Positions 54,095 through 63,817 of a stretch of 64,000 nucleotides of DNA are shown here, in pieces (the first letter of the stretch is position 1; each line of letters opens with the position of its first letter). The notes below the pieces were generated by a model, which saw only the letters and a program-made list of their open reading frames with translations, had not been told where the DNA came from and made no database searches. The stretch comes from Parabacteroides sp. Marseille-P3160 (GTDB lineage: Bacteria; Bacteroidota; Bacteroidia; Bacteroidales; Tannerellaceae), in assembly GCF_900162725.1 (NCBI RefSeq), contig NZ_LT799418.1:4422895-4486894 (forward strand), in the 5' to 3' direction. The translations under genes were made by a program, and so were the position numbers.

Positions 54095-55921
54095 TTATTG
54101 ATATGGATTTTTTACATATTTAGGATTATTATTAATCCACCCCTGATCAATAAAATTATAATAATTCCTCATTTGAAAATATCTTGGATAAGGTGACATA
54201 TGCGTTGGGAATTTATCAAAAATCCACTTGCCGTCATTTGCATTTCCCGGCATATTCACTAAATAAGGGAATAAAGCAAATTGCTGTGCATTCGGATCGT
54301 TCTGGATTCCATTCCATATTTTGTCAGCCAATCTCCATCGTTTTAAATCCCAATAACGATGATCTTCAAAAGCAAATTCCACACGATACTCTTGGACAAC
54401 ATCTTCAAATGTAACAGATGTTAAGTTTTGAATACCTGCCCGCTCACGAATCTGATTTATATAAGTCAGGGATTTAGCTGCTTGCCCAAGTTCGAAAGAA
54501 GCTTCCGCAGCAATCATCACTGCTTCAGCAAAACGAAAACGGGGAAACCACATATCGCTTCTACGCCCACGGGTAGAAGCAGATGGCGTTTCATCTAGAA
54601 ATTTACGGAAGAAAAAGCCGGACTTATTTACAAACTGATTATTAGTTGTCGTAGGTCCGTTAACCGATGTAATGAGAAGACCGTTTCCATCTTTTTCACC
54701 GGGTTCACTTGTCCTCACCCTCCATACTCCATTATCTAAATATTTCTGCCCTGCTTGTAAAACAACAGGAGTTCCCTTGAATACTGCTCCCGGATAGATA
54801 ACAGTACCCCATAAACGGGGATCTTTATTGGCAAAGGCATCTTCCGGTTTATCATAAAAGATATAATTACCATTCGCATCTGTCGTTTTAATCTCTCCAT
54901 TCCGGTCATTTATATATTCAAAATCTTCCACCAGATTCAATATCGGACCGGCATAACAACGGTCAATATCTTCAGCGTGAGATGCCGGAATATTGGATTG
55001 TGTAAACCCATTCGTTTGTCCCGGATATTTATAATCTCGTGCCCAAATAACCTCTTTGTTATTTTCTTTTACGGAAAGAGCTTCATAAAAATTCCGCCCC
55101 CGATCATCCGGCTTTGTCAGTTGAAGCTGATACTTTCCTCCATTTATAACTTCTTCCGCAGCAGACAAAGCGGTCTCATAATACTGATTTGCAAGATTAG
55201 CCGGGATACCCACTTCTCCCCCGGCAGTTCTTATCGGAGTAGGCATTTTATTATTATAATTTGCGATTGAACCTGCATATACAGCAGCGCGGGCTTTCAA
55301 CATCAATGCCGCCCATTTGGTTGCTCTTGCAGCATTTATCGTAGGATCTGTTGGAAGAAAATTTTTAATAGCTTCACATTCGGAGATGATGTAATCATAT
55401 AATTCCGCTTCTGTTGAACGGGCATATTGTAAAGCAGTAATATCCATTCCGGGAGCATAATCAAACACCTCATCACCCACGATTGGCATACCTCCCATTC
55501 CTCTACACATATTAAAGTAAAGCCACGCTCTAATAAAACGAGCCTCTCCTTCAATTTCCTTTTGGGTATCAGCATCCAAAACGTTTGTTTCACGCACACC
55601 TTTTAAAAATTGGTTTAAATTACGGAGCAAAGTATAATCATATACCCGCCAACGGTCGTTCTCGAAATCTTGTCTGGTGTCCGGTCCTCCATCTGACTTA
55701 GAAGCTTCGTCTAAAATTGTATATAGATATGTATCATCAATATGTTGCCCCCAGGTTATTCTCCCATAGAAATTAGAAAGAACGGATTTGATCATAACTG
55801 CATCCCCGAAAACCTGATCATCGGTCAAAATTGTATCAGGATCCCTGTCTAAAAAGTCTGAACAGCTACTTAAGGTTGCTAATATGGCCAGAGTGGCTAT
55901 CACTATATTTTTTATTTTCAT
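54095..55921 (-). CDS. RagB/SusD-family surface glycan-binding lipoprotein (PUL 2)
   Basis: A 608-residue lipoprotein with C20 in TLSSC, followed by SDFLDRDPDTILTDDQVFGD, strongly acidic and typical for SusD. TPR-like helices (EARFIRAWLYFNMCRGMGGMP, AAKSLTYINQIRERAGI) and the C-terminal VEFAFEDHRYWDLKRWRLADK block are present. It caps the PUL 2 SusC barrel. It begins 5 bases after the susC stop, so they are co-transcribed. Confidence 0.95.
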   Translation of the reverse strand: MKIKNIVIATLAILATLSSCSDFLDRDPDTILTDDQVFGDAVMIKSVLSNFYGRITWGQHIDDTYLYTILDEASKSDGGPDTRQDFENDRWRVYDYTLLRNLNQFLKGVRETNVLDADTQKEIEGEARFIRAWLYFNMCRGMGGMPIVGDEVFDYAPGMDITALQYARSTEAELYDYIISECEAIKNFLPTDPTINAARATKWAALMLKARAAVYAGSIANYNNKMPTPIRTAGGEVGIPANLANQYYETALSAAEEVINGGKYQLQLTKPDDRGRNFYEALSVKENNKEVIWARDYKYPGQTNGFTQSNIPASHAEDIDRCYAGPILNLVEDFEYINDRNGEIKTTDANGNYIFYDKPEDAFANKDPRLWGTVIYPGAVFKGTPVVLQAGQKYLDNGVWRVRTSEPGEKDGNGLLITSVNGPTTTNNQFVNKSGFFFRKFLDETPSASTRGRRSDMWFPRFRFAEAVMIAAEASFELGQAAKSLTYINQIRERAGIQNLTSVTFEDVVQEYRVEFAFEDHRYWDLKRWRLADKIWNGIQNDPNAQQFALFPYLVNMPGNANDGKWIFDKFPTHMSPYPRYFQMRNYYNFIDQGWINNNPKYVKNPYQ

Positions 55922-55926
55922 TTTAT

Positions 55927-58900
55927 TTAGAATTTAAGAGTTAAACCAACATTGATAATCCGCATGGTCGGATAGGTCAATCCATTGGTGTCGTTTATCT
56001 CAGGATCTACACCTTTTAAGTTTGTTAAGCCAAACAGGTTTTGCCCTGCAACGTACAATCGGACATTAGAAATCGCAAGTTTATCAAGAATGGGCTTAGG
56101 TACATTATATCCGAATTCAAGATTCCTCGATTTGATATATTTTACATTCTTCTTCCAGAAATCACTATTCCAATAATTACTGTGACTGCTATTACCGATT
56201 AACAACATCGGATACTTCCCAGGAATTAATTCACTGTTGGCATCCCAGATGTCAGCAAGATGCCATGTATTCTCCATATAATACTGGGGATTATTACCAC
56301 CATCATGGAATGGATTACGCTGTTCATATTCCTGATACCAGGTGGACATGGCGCCGCCTGTTAAGTCAAACGCTAAATCAAAACCTTTCCATTGGAATGA
56401 GAAGTTTAAGCCGAAGTTCAAAACAGGAGTGGAATCCTGACGATATCCAATGGGGCGTTCATCCATTCCGTTAATTACTTTGTCACCATTTTGATCCACA
56501 TATTTTATATCGCCCGGGCGTAAAGTCTTATTCCCTTGTCTGTCATTATCAATAGGCCATGTTGCAATCTCCTCCCAACTTTGGAATTGACCATCCGACT
56601 CTAACCCCCAGTTTAAGTATCCATAGCGATGATCTATCGAGTTACGGTAGACATTCCATGAATTACTGAAACGGGGTTTATATTGTTCCCAATCATAGAA
56701 ACGGGAATAAGTGACATTTGCCCCAATTGAATAATTAAAATCCTCTACGTTATCAGTCCATTTAACTACAAAATCATATCCTTTGTGTACATCTGAATTC
56801 AAATTTTCTTGCGGTAAGCTAAATCCAACTTCTGATGGTAATAAAATATCATATTTAGATGCAGGAAGCCCTGTCCGTTTACGACGGAAGAAATCAAAAG
56901 ATCCGGTTAGTTTTCCGTTGAAAAAACTGGCATCGAACCCAATGTCTAATATTTTAGCTTTAATCCAGGATAGAGTAGTTACAGGAAGGCCGCGGGGAAC
57001 AGTCCCTATAGTATAAGTTCCATCGATAACTGATCCTCCGTTTTTGTACGTATATCCACTTAAGTAGTCGAAAGCATTATAACCACTGACATTATCATCA
57101 CCTAATAGTCCGTAGGAACCTCTAAGTTTCAGGTCACTGAATATATTTGATATTTTACTTTCACGCCAAAAAGATTCTTCCGAGATTCTCCATCCAACAG
57201 ACCCTGACGGGAAGAAGCCCCAACGGTGATTCGGCGGAAACTTCCAGGAGCCATCATATCGACCGGAGAATTCAACTAAATATTTTCCGGCATAATCATA
57301 GTTAAACCGCCCCATATAACCGAGTCTGGCTTGTGTATTATTGCCCGTGTCATTATAAGTATCCATTGTCTCATAGTCAATTAAATGCAAGGCGTTGGAG
57401 GTAGGTATTGAATGTACCCATGTACTTGGTGTATCGCGCTTAATAGATTCAGCTCCGACAACTGCTGCGACGGTATGATCTCCGAGTTTCTTATTATAAG
57501 AAAGTTGGATATTGGTTGCAATCTCTTCAACATACCCCTGAGTCCGTTCTCTCCAAGGATTAGTGTTTTCGAAAATAACCGGATAGGTATCTGTATCCTC
57601 ATCATATCCATATAGTTTATAGGTATATTCCTGGTTATCTAAGCGCTGATTGGCCAGATAATAACTAACCATTGCTTTCGCTTTTAATCCGTCAAAAATA
57701 TCATACTCCGCATCAAAATTCAATTGCATCACCCGCCATGTTTCTTCGTATTTACCCGATAAATCATAAGTCAACCATGCAAAATTTGTTCCGGCCTCCG
57801 TCGAAGTCATTGTCGGATACTTCGGGTTATCGTTGGCAAAAGGTCTTTTTGTCGGTAGATTCCGATAAGTCCCGAAACGGGGAAGCCAATAATCGTCCGT
57901 TCCCGGAACTCCTGGATTCTCCCTCTTTTCGATACGTCCGTTCATGCCACCTCCTATTTTCAAACGATCGGTAATATTCGCATTTACATTCATTTGTACA
58001 TTGGTACGCTCGAATCCTCCATAATTCACAATGATTGCGTCTTGCTCCAGATGTCCGACACTCAAATAATAATTTATCTTATCCGAACCACCGGACACAT
58101 TCGCATTGACATAAGTCTGAGGAGAAACTTCCCAGATATAATCGTACCAGTCGAAAGGTTGATACCCCTTCTCAGTTCCTTGCAACCATTTATCATAATC
58201 ATCTTTTGTATACCGATAGTTGGTGACACCCTGAACGGTTTCCGACTGTATATAATTTGTCAAATAAGTCGCAGCATTTGCTGGTTTAGGAAATGCATAT
58301 AGACTTTGCCAACCATAATAAGTATTCAAAGTAACGGTATTCTTAGAATTTCTTGTTCCTTTTTTCGTCGTTACAACTACTACTCCATTAGCAGCACGAA
58401 CCCCGTAAATAGAAGCGGAAGCATCTTTCAAGACAGAAATAGTTTCAATGTCATTAAAATCAATATTATTAAATTGTCCTTCATCCGATTGGATACCATC
58501 TATTACATAAAGAGGCGTTCCCATATTACGAATTTGTATCGTTGTGGAACTGCCGGGACGTCCATCTGCTTGGCGCGAGTTAATACCGGCAATTTTTCCA
58601 ACCAAAGCCCCGGAAGAGGTTGAAGCTTTGGAACGGCTGATATCTTCCGCCCCAATAACCGATATGGCAGAGGTCAAGGATTCCTTTTTCTGTGCAAGTC
58701 CAAAACCCGTAACAACCACCTCACTCAATTGCTGTGCATTTTCTTTCATCACTACATTGAGAGGGGTATCATCTTTCACCACAAAAGTTTGGGTTAGATA
58801 GCCTATATAAGAGATTTCAACGGTACTGTTTGGTTGGACAGTCAAGGAGAACTTTCCATCCATGTCCGAAATAATCCCATTCGACGTTCCTTTTTCGGTC

Positions 58901-59340
58901 ACCGAAGCTCCGATAATAGCTTCTCCTCTTTGGTCTTTTACAACACCTGTAATTCTTATTGATTGTTGCTGTTGGTTTATGCTTGAATTTGCTTTCTCTC
59001 TTGCATATAAAACGATTTGTTTGCCTCTTATTTCATAATCGAGATCTACAGAAGAAAGCATTTCAGATAAAACGGCATGAAGCTCTTCATTGTTTGCATC
59101 GAGATTTACTTTCTTTGAAAAATCAATTGTATTCGCATCATAAAAGAAAGTATACCCACTGATTTGTTCAATTTCTTCAATCGCTTGGCGTAAAGATATA
59201 TTTTTCAAGTCTAAAGAGACTATGGTCTCTTTTTGATTTGCATAACTTAATGCAAAGGATTGAAAAGATAGTATTAATGCTATAACTGGAACGATTAAGC
59301 ATCGACTAAAGATTGATTTTCTAACGACTGTTTTTTTCAT
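55927..59340 (-). CDS. SusC-family TonB-dependent transporter with STN signalling domain (PUL 2)
   Basis: An 1137-residue transporter. After the signal peptide, residues 40-93 form an STN domain (ISLRQAIEEIEQISGYTFFYD), which contacts a FecR-type anti-sigma factor; residues 125-205 form the carboxypeptidase-regulatory-like domain (ITGVVKDQRGEAIIGASV); then LSEVVVTGFG as TonB-box-like segment, plug and barrel. The STN domain matches the sigma/anti-sigma pair encoded just upstream, so substrate import should itself release the sigma factor and raise expression of the locus. Confidence 0.96.
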   Translation of the reverse strand: MKKTVVRKSIFSRCLIVPVIALILSFQSFALSYANQKETIVSLDLKNISLRQAIEEIEQISGYTFFYDANTIDFSKKVNLDANNEELHAVLSEMLSSVDLDYEIRGKQIVLYAREKANSSINQQQQSIRITGVVKDQRGEAIIGASVTEKGTSNGIISDMDGKFSLTVQPNSTVEISYIGYLTQTFVVKDDTPLNVVMKENAQQLSEVVVTGFGLAQKKESLTSAISVIGAEDISRSKASTSSGALVGKIAGINSRQADGRPGSSTTIQIRNMGTPLYVIDGIQSDEGQFNNIDFNDIETISVLKDASASIYGVRAANGVVVVTTKKGTRNSKNTVTLNTYYGWQSLYAFPKPANAATYLTNYIQSETVQGVTNYRYTKDDYDKWLQGTEKGYQPFDWYDYIWEVSPQTYVNANVSGGSDKINYYLSVGHLEQDAIIVNYGGFERTNVQMNVNANITDRLKIGGGMNGRIEKRENPGVPGTDDYWLPRFGTYRNLPTKRPFANDNPKYPTMTSTEAGTNFAWLTYDLSGKYEETWRVMQLNFDAEYDIFDGLKAKAMVSYYLANQRLDNQEYTYKLYGYDEDTDTYPVIFENTNPWRERTQGYVEEIATNIQLSYNKKLGDHTVAAVVGAESIKRDTPSTWVHSIPTSNALHLIDYETMDTYNDTGNNTQARLGYMGRFNYDYAGKYLVEFSGRYDGSWKFPPNHRWGFFPSGSVGWRISEESFWRESKISNIFSDLKLRGSYGLLGDDNVSGYNAFDYLSGYTYKNGGSVIDGTYTIGTVPRGLPVTTLSWIKAKILDIGFDASFFNGKLTGSFDFFRRKRTGLPASKYDILLPSEVGFSLPQENLNSDVHKGYDFVVKWTDNVEDFNYSIGANVTYSRFYDWEQYKPRFSNSWNVYRNSIDHRYGYLNWGLESDGQFQSWEEIATWPIDNDRQGNKTLRPGDIKYVDQNGDKVINGMDERPIGYRQDSTPVLNFGLNFSFQWKGFDLAFDLTGGAMSTWYQEYEQRNPFHDGGNNPQYYMENTWHLADIWDANSELIPGKYPMLLIGNSSHSNYWNSDFWKKNVKYIKSRNLEFGYNVPKPILDKLAISNVRLYVAGQNLFGLTNLKGVDPEINDTNGLTYPTMRIINVGLTLKF

Positions 59341-59418
59341 ATAATAAATATTTAAGGAAATAATAAGGTTAATACAAAATCAATAATACATGCATCTTTA
59401 TATCATAGGCAATTCTAA

Positions 59419-60378
59419 TTAATGGTTATTTTTTTTTGATGGAAAAACACGAATTCTATCGATCCCTTCATACTTATAAGAGATAGGATTAATCATTGAC
59501 ATCATTTTTAACACCTCTTCCAAGGATTCATTCTTAAGCGTAAAAGTGTAAGCTTCCTTTTGTGAAAGGCTGGAGTCTGCTATAATTTCTACTCCATACC
59601 ATTCCGATAAGAACGGCGCTATTTCTTTAAAAGATTGCCCTTCAAACTGAAGATAATCCCGTGTCCATAAAGCAGTCAACCGAATATCTTTGCGCATAAT
59701 TTCCATGGTATTATCTGCAATGGAACAATAAGCTACTTCTCCCGGCTTTATCAAACCTTCTTTATTCTCATACTGAAGAGAAATCGACCCTGAGAACAAA
59801 CTAACACTCATTTTTTCACGTTTGGTATTTACATTAAATTCCGTACCGTGAACTTTGATTCGCATACCTTTTGCTTCCACTATAAACGGCCTGTTTTTGT
59901 CATACGCAACATCAAAATAGGCCTCTCCTTCTAAGATCACAAACCGTTCTTTTGTATCAAACCGTGATCCGTAACTTAACTTGGAATCGGAATTTATCCA
60001 GACGAGAGAACCGTCCGGAAGTGTTACATTCGTTTTTTGTCCTTTATTGACAGTGACAACCAAATCTTTTATTGTCATTGTTCTTTCCATATAGTAATAC
60101 ACACATAGCCCGGTAAGACACATTAAAGCGAGAATAGCGGCATATCGGCTTATCTTCAAATAAATTTGATGGGCTCCAACGCCCAGTGGGGAAGAAGGAC
60201 GTTTTTCTTTAAACGACTGTCTTGATTTTATTGTTTCGAACAGTTTTTCTTGTACTTCACAATCCATTTCTATTGATGAAGCATGCCAACAATCTTCCAA
60301 CCATTGATCCAATGAATGGTTGGAATTTGAATCATTTAATATAACCTGCTCTTCATTAGAAAGGGTTTTTTCCTCCAT
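59419..60378 (-). CDS. FecR-type anti-sigma factor
   Basis: The frame is open to 60450, but I choose ATG 60378 (MEEKTLSNEEQ), the usual type of start; the extra 24 residues upstream look like leader. The resulting protein has 319 residues: a cytoplasmic N-terminal part that holds the sigma factor, one membrane helix (YAAILALMCLTGLCVYYY, about 68-85), and a periplasmic FecR domain (VTVNKGQKTNVTLPDGSLVW, EGEAYFDVAYDKNRPFIVEA) with a DUF4974 C-terminus (FEGQSFKEIAPFLSEWYGVEI). It should receive the signal from the STN domain of the PUL 2 SusC. Confidence 0.93.
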   Translation of the reverse strand: MEEKTLSNEEQVILNDSNSNHSLDQWLEDCWHASSIEMDCEVQEKLFETIKSRQSFKEKRPSSPLGVGAHQIYLKISRYAAILALMCLTGLCVYYYMERTMTIKDLVVTVNKGQKTNVTLPDGSLVWINSDSKLSYGSRFDTKERFVILEGEAYFDVAYDKNRPFIVEAKGMRIKVHGTEFNVNTKREKMSVSLFSGSISLQYENKEGLIKPGEVAYCSIADNTMEIMRKDIRLTALWTRDYLQFEGQSFKEIAPFLSEWYGVEIIADSSLSQKEAYTFTLKNESLEEVLKMMSMINPISYKYEGIDRIRVFPSKKNNH

Positions 60379-60481
60379 CTCTTTATCCCCTGATACTTTA
60401 TGTTTTGAAATCCTTTTATTTTGATTAGTATACAAGTGAGCTAAAGGCAACCGTTATGTCCGACCCGCAAATTAACACAAA

Positions 60482-61018
60482 TTAACTCCATGGATCTTTT
60501 AGCCCTTCCCTATATCCTAAAGTCTGTAGTTTTTTACGAAGAAATTTTAAGGCTTTATTCATCTGCGATTCAACCGTATTTTCTGATATTCTCAATATTC
60601 CTGCTATTTGTTTGTTGGAAAATTGTTTTTCTCTGCTTAAAAGAAAAATCTTTCTTCGTGAAGGCGGCATTTGAGCAACAATCGATTGAATCGATTTTAC
60701 TAATATTTGATAATCGAGGTGTTTTTCCGAAGCATTCCCTGCTTCCGAAGGCCGCTGCTCTTGGCTTTTGTTATATAGGGCTTTTAATTCCTCGCGGCTA
60801 AAATAATTGTATAGTTGGTTCTTGGCTATGGTATAAATATAGGCTTCCGCATTCTTTTCCAAATCGATATTCTGTCGATTCTCCCAGACTTTTAAAAAAG
60901 TAGATTGTACAATCTCTTCTGCCAGATACTGATTTCCATTGGAAAGGCCGATAATAAAATTATAGACTTTGCCACTCCATTCTTTGTATATTGTCTCAAA
61001 ATGACTAGGATCGATCAT
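60482..61018 (-). CDS. ECF-family RNA polymerase sigma factor
   Basis: A 178-residue ECF sigma factor. Region 2 is about 5-75 (YNFIIGLSNGNQYLAEEIVQSTFLKVWENR), region 4 about 115-170 with the helix-turn-helix FSNKQIAGILRISENTVESQMNKALKFLRKKL. It is held by the FecR-type protein encoded 103 bases downstream and probably directs transcription of the PUL 2 susC operon. This arrangement is common in Bacteroidales loci for host-type or mixed glycans. Confidence 0.95.
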   Translation of the reverse strand: MIDPSHFETIYKEWSGKVYNFIIGLSNGNQYLAEEIVQSTFLKVWENRQNIDLEKNAEAYIYTIAKNQLYNYFSREELKALYNKSQEQRPSEAGNASEKHLDYQILVKSIQSIVAQMPPSRRKIFLLSREKQFSNKQIAGILRISENTVESQMNKALKFLRKKLQTLGYREGLKDPWS

Positions 61019-61204
61019 ATTGCATCAAATAATAAAGATTCATAGAATTTCAGCACAAATAAGAACTTCACTCTTTCATCATGAAGCCAATGGATGCAGA
61101 GCCTTTCCGTACTTGTAGAAATACAAACAAGCCGCAAATCACAACGCTCCAGAATATTTTTCTTTTCATAATAAAAAGGTTAACCAATATATTCGTTACT
61201 TACT

Positions 61205-61504
61205 CTACTTCTCATATAGAAGTAGAAACGGTAATTATGAATTATAGAAATCTATTGGAGATCATGAATTAAAAAAAGAGAGGTAAAGGGGAATAAAAAC
61301 AAATATTCAGCCAAGAGTTATTTATCTTTTATCAATAGCTCGTTAAATATTCTTTTTTTAACTGAAGTGTATTATAGTAACTATTTTTAGCCCGCGTTAT
61401 GGAAAAATATATTCATAATACTTCTTATTTATTGAAATCTTTCTTAGTTTTGTTCTACTATTATAGACCATGTTAACAAAAGACCTCTTCTATATGAGAA
61501 GTAG
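61205..61504. repeat. Pair of perfect 18-bp inverted repeats in a gene-poor stretch
   Basis: CTACTTCTCATATAGAAG at 61205-61222 recurs as its exact reverse complement at 61487-61504. The left copy is itself a hairpin (CTACTTCT/AGAAGTAG, 61205-61212 with 61218-61225). The 264 bases between are AT-rich and non-coding as far as I can see. No flanking target duplication is clear. It could be a MITE, paired regulator sites or the ends of a decayed element. The remainder of the gap from 61019 to 61678 shows no supported gene. Confidence 0.55.
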
Positions 61505-61678
61505 ATTCTACACTCAACCTATTTCTAAAGACTAAGATTTTTCCGATAAGGCAAAGACTATTAAAACATAAGATTGTAATTTTTTTACAAAAAGGGATGA
61601 ATCAGAAAGGGACTTCCGAAATACGGACAAATAAAATGCTATAAATAGGTAACCTAAGAAAGAGTCTGTCTTAAATAA

Positions 61679-62839
61679 TCACTCTTTATACTTCCGGAAC
61701 TCGATGCGGAAAGTCGTGCCTTTGCCTATTTCGGAACTTTTTACAAAAATCCGGCCTCCGGGATAAGATTCTATAATCCTTTTCACAAGGGAAAGGCCTA
61801 ACCCCCAACCTCGCGCTTTTGTCGTATAACCCGGATGGAAAATAGTCTTGAATTTGGACTTGGGTAATCCTTTGCCGGTATCGCTTACATCAATCCGGAC
61901 TTTCTTTTCCCGTATTTCTACCTGAAAGGTTATCTCACCCCGCCCCTCCATAGCGTCTACCGCATTTTTTGTCAGGTTCTCTATCACCCAGGCAAAAAGA
62001 GAATCGTTCATCAGGACAAGCACGGGTTGGGATGGTAAGTTGAGATTTACTTTTATCTTATGGGAAATACGTTTCTCCATATACTCCCATGCCTGCCGGA
62101 TCGATTGGTTCAGATCCAAGGGCACCGGATCCGGATTGGAACCGATTTTCGAAAAACGCTCGGCTATCGTTTGGAGCCTTGCCACATCTTTCTCCATCTC
62201 ACTCAAGTAGGAGGCATCCAATTCTTTTGTCTTTAAATATTCAATCCAGGCGATCAGCGATGAGATAGGGGTACCCAATTGATGGGCTGTCTCCTTCGAT
62301 AATCCGATCCATACTTTATTCTGTTCCGCTTTTTTCGTACTGGCCAATGCCAGGAAAGCGATGAGAATAAAAACAAACACGACGGACAGTTGGATATAAG
62401 GGTAGATCAATAGACGTTTCAATAGAATCGAATCGTCATAATAAACATATTGCACCGTCCCGTCTTGCAAATCATTAATAATCGGAGGATTTTTCATTTT
62501 CAACTCCTTCAATTTCGCAGCAAGAAAAGCCTCTTCATTGCTTTGCTCGGGGATTTCCATATTCTTATGGGTCAGGATTTCATTCTCCTCATTACAAAGC
62601 ATGACCGGAATCGTCGTATTACTTTCTATAATTTTCAGAACAAGGGTCATATCCGTAGAAGAAGTCTCGCTCGCAATCGTACGGGTTGCTTCCGCCCATA
62701 TTTCCATACGTTGGCGCTCTTCCTGCGCCAATTGTTTGATCAGGCGGTCGGAAACAACCAAAGAGCCGATCGCAATAACCATTGCAACGACAATAAAGAT
62801 ATATTTCAGTAATTGACGGGAGTCATAAATGCTATTCAT
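61679..62839 (-). CDS. Orphan sensor histidine kinase
   Basis: A 386-residue membrane kinase: helix 1 about 13-30, periplasmic segment about 31-140 (IWAEATRTIASETSSTD), helix 2 about 145-167, then HisKA with H186 in SKETAHQLGTPISSL, and HATPase with N-box ENLTKNAVDAMEG, DTGKGLPKSKF and GWGLGLSLVKRI. There is no HAMP domain. No response regulator is adjacent, so the partner lies elsewhere. It is transcribed away from a divergent GNAT gene, 121 bases between starts. Confidence 0.93.
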   Translation of the reverse strand: MNSIYDSRQLLKYIFIVVAMVIAIGSLVVSDRLIKQLAQEERQRMEIWAEATRTIASETSSTDMTLVLKIIESNTTIPVMLCNEENEILTHKNMEIPEQSNEEAFLAAKLKELKMKNPPIINDLQDGTVQYVYYDDSILLKRLLIYPYIQLSVVFVFILIAFLALASTKKAEQNKVWIGLSKETAHQLGTPISSLIAWIEYLKTKELDASYLSEMEKDVARLQTIAERFSKIGSNPDPVPLDLNQSIRQAWEYMEKRISHKIKVNLNLPSQPVLVLMNDSLFAWVIENLTKNAVDAMEGRGEITFQVEIREKKVRIDVSDTGKGLPKSKFKTIFHPGYTTKARGWGLGLSLVKRIIESYPGGRIFVKSSEIGKGTTFRIEFRKYKE

Positions 62840-62960
62840 GTCGATAAAAATACAATATTCTTTTAGAACGGCTAAACAAGAACAATATTATAAAGAAAAG
62901 TTTTCCTTCAAATCAAATAACAAATCATTTTTCGTATTTTTAAACCCAAACAATAATACT

Positions 62961-63467
62961 ATGAAAATAATAGCCGCTCAGGAAGAACATATACCCGTTA
63001 TCAGAGAGATCGCTTATAAAACATGGCCTGAAGCTTATCTAAACATATTAACGGAGGAGCAAAGCGAATATATGCTCGATTGGATGTATAGCGCTTCAGC
63101 CCTGAAAGAACAGATGCTTCAATTAGAGCATCGCTTTCTTCTGGCTAAGGAAGAGGATTCTGCGGTTTTTCAGGGATACGTGTCCTATGAACTTCATTAT
63201 AAGGAAAGACCCGAAACAAAAATCCACAAACTCTATGTATTACCCGAGTACCATGGCCGGAGTATAGGCCGAATATTAATAGATAAGGTAGCCGAAGAAG
63301 CAAAAAAGAATAATGATACAGCCATTCTTTTGAATATGAATCGTATGAATAAAGCGCTGAACTTCTATACCCATCTCGGGTTTAGGATTATCGGAGAAGA
63401 AAATATCGACATAGGGAAAGGCTTCCTAATGGAAGATTATATCTTTAAAAAAGACCTCTATCTATGA
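62961..63467 (+). CDS. GNAT-family N-acetyltransferase
   Basis: The frame is open from 62829, but ATG 62961 gives the family start MKIIAAQEEHIPVIREIA; the preceding residues overlap the divergent kinase. The 168-residue protein has the GNAT core: EEQSEYMLDWMYSA, KIHKLYVLPEYHGRSIGRILIDKV (acetyl-CoA loop HGRSIG) and NRMNKALNFYTHLGFRIIGE. It resembles RimI-like small GNATs. Substrate unknown. It ends 38 bases before the rRNA terminator, convergent with the rRNA operon. Confidence 0.88.
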   Translation: MKIIAAQEEHIPVIREIAYKTWPEAYLNILTEEQSEYMLDWMYSASALKEQMLQLEHRFLLAKEEDSAVFQGYVSYELHYKERPETKIHKLYVLPEYHGRSIGRILIDKVAEEAKKNNDTAILLNMNRMNKALNFYTHLGFRIIGEENIDIGKGFLMEDYIFKKDLYL

Positions 63468-63502
63468 CAAACGATATAAATTTCAAATCCCTCCTTAACA
63501 CA

Positions 63503-63555
63503 AAAAAGACCGGAGAAGTTCTTGCTCCTTGCGGAGGGTGAACTTCCCCGGTCTT
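63503..63555 (-). terminator. Strong terminator of the rRNA operon
   Basis: 63506-63520 pairs with 63541-63555 over 15 positions with one mismatch (AAGACCGG/CCGGTCTT outer part), with an inner CTCC/GGAG stem in the loop. On the minus strand it is followed by TTTTTTG. It lies just past the 5S 3' end. Confidence 0.85.
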
Positions 63556-63561
63556 CAAAAA

Positions 63562-63671
<110 letters not shown>

Positions 63672-63817
63672 ATTGCTTCGCTTACGATTCCTTGTGATGC
63701 ACTCCTGCACACTCGGGCCTCTTAAAGGCCTTCACGTAAGCCTGTCTTTTATATAAACATACCGGACGCAATAAAGTAAATATACAGAGTCTAAAGCCGT
63801 CCTTTTTTTTCTTTTCA

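Noticed and set aside
61081..61272. 63-codon plus-strand ORF near the 18-bp inverted repeat
   Set aside because: AT-rich, no family resemblance, no ribosome-binding site or promoter; it overlaps one of the inverted repeats.
62829..62960. N-terminal extension of the GNAT at 62961
   Set aside because: It overlaps the start of the divergent kinase and is lysine/phenylalanine-rich sequence with no GNAT character.
63672..63817. tRNA in the 23S-5S spacer
   Set aside because: No cloverleaf or T-loop consensus could be found in the 146-base spacer.
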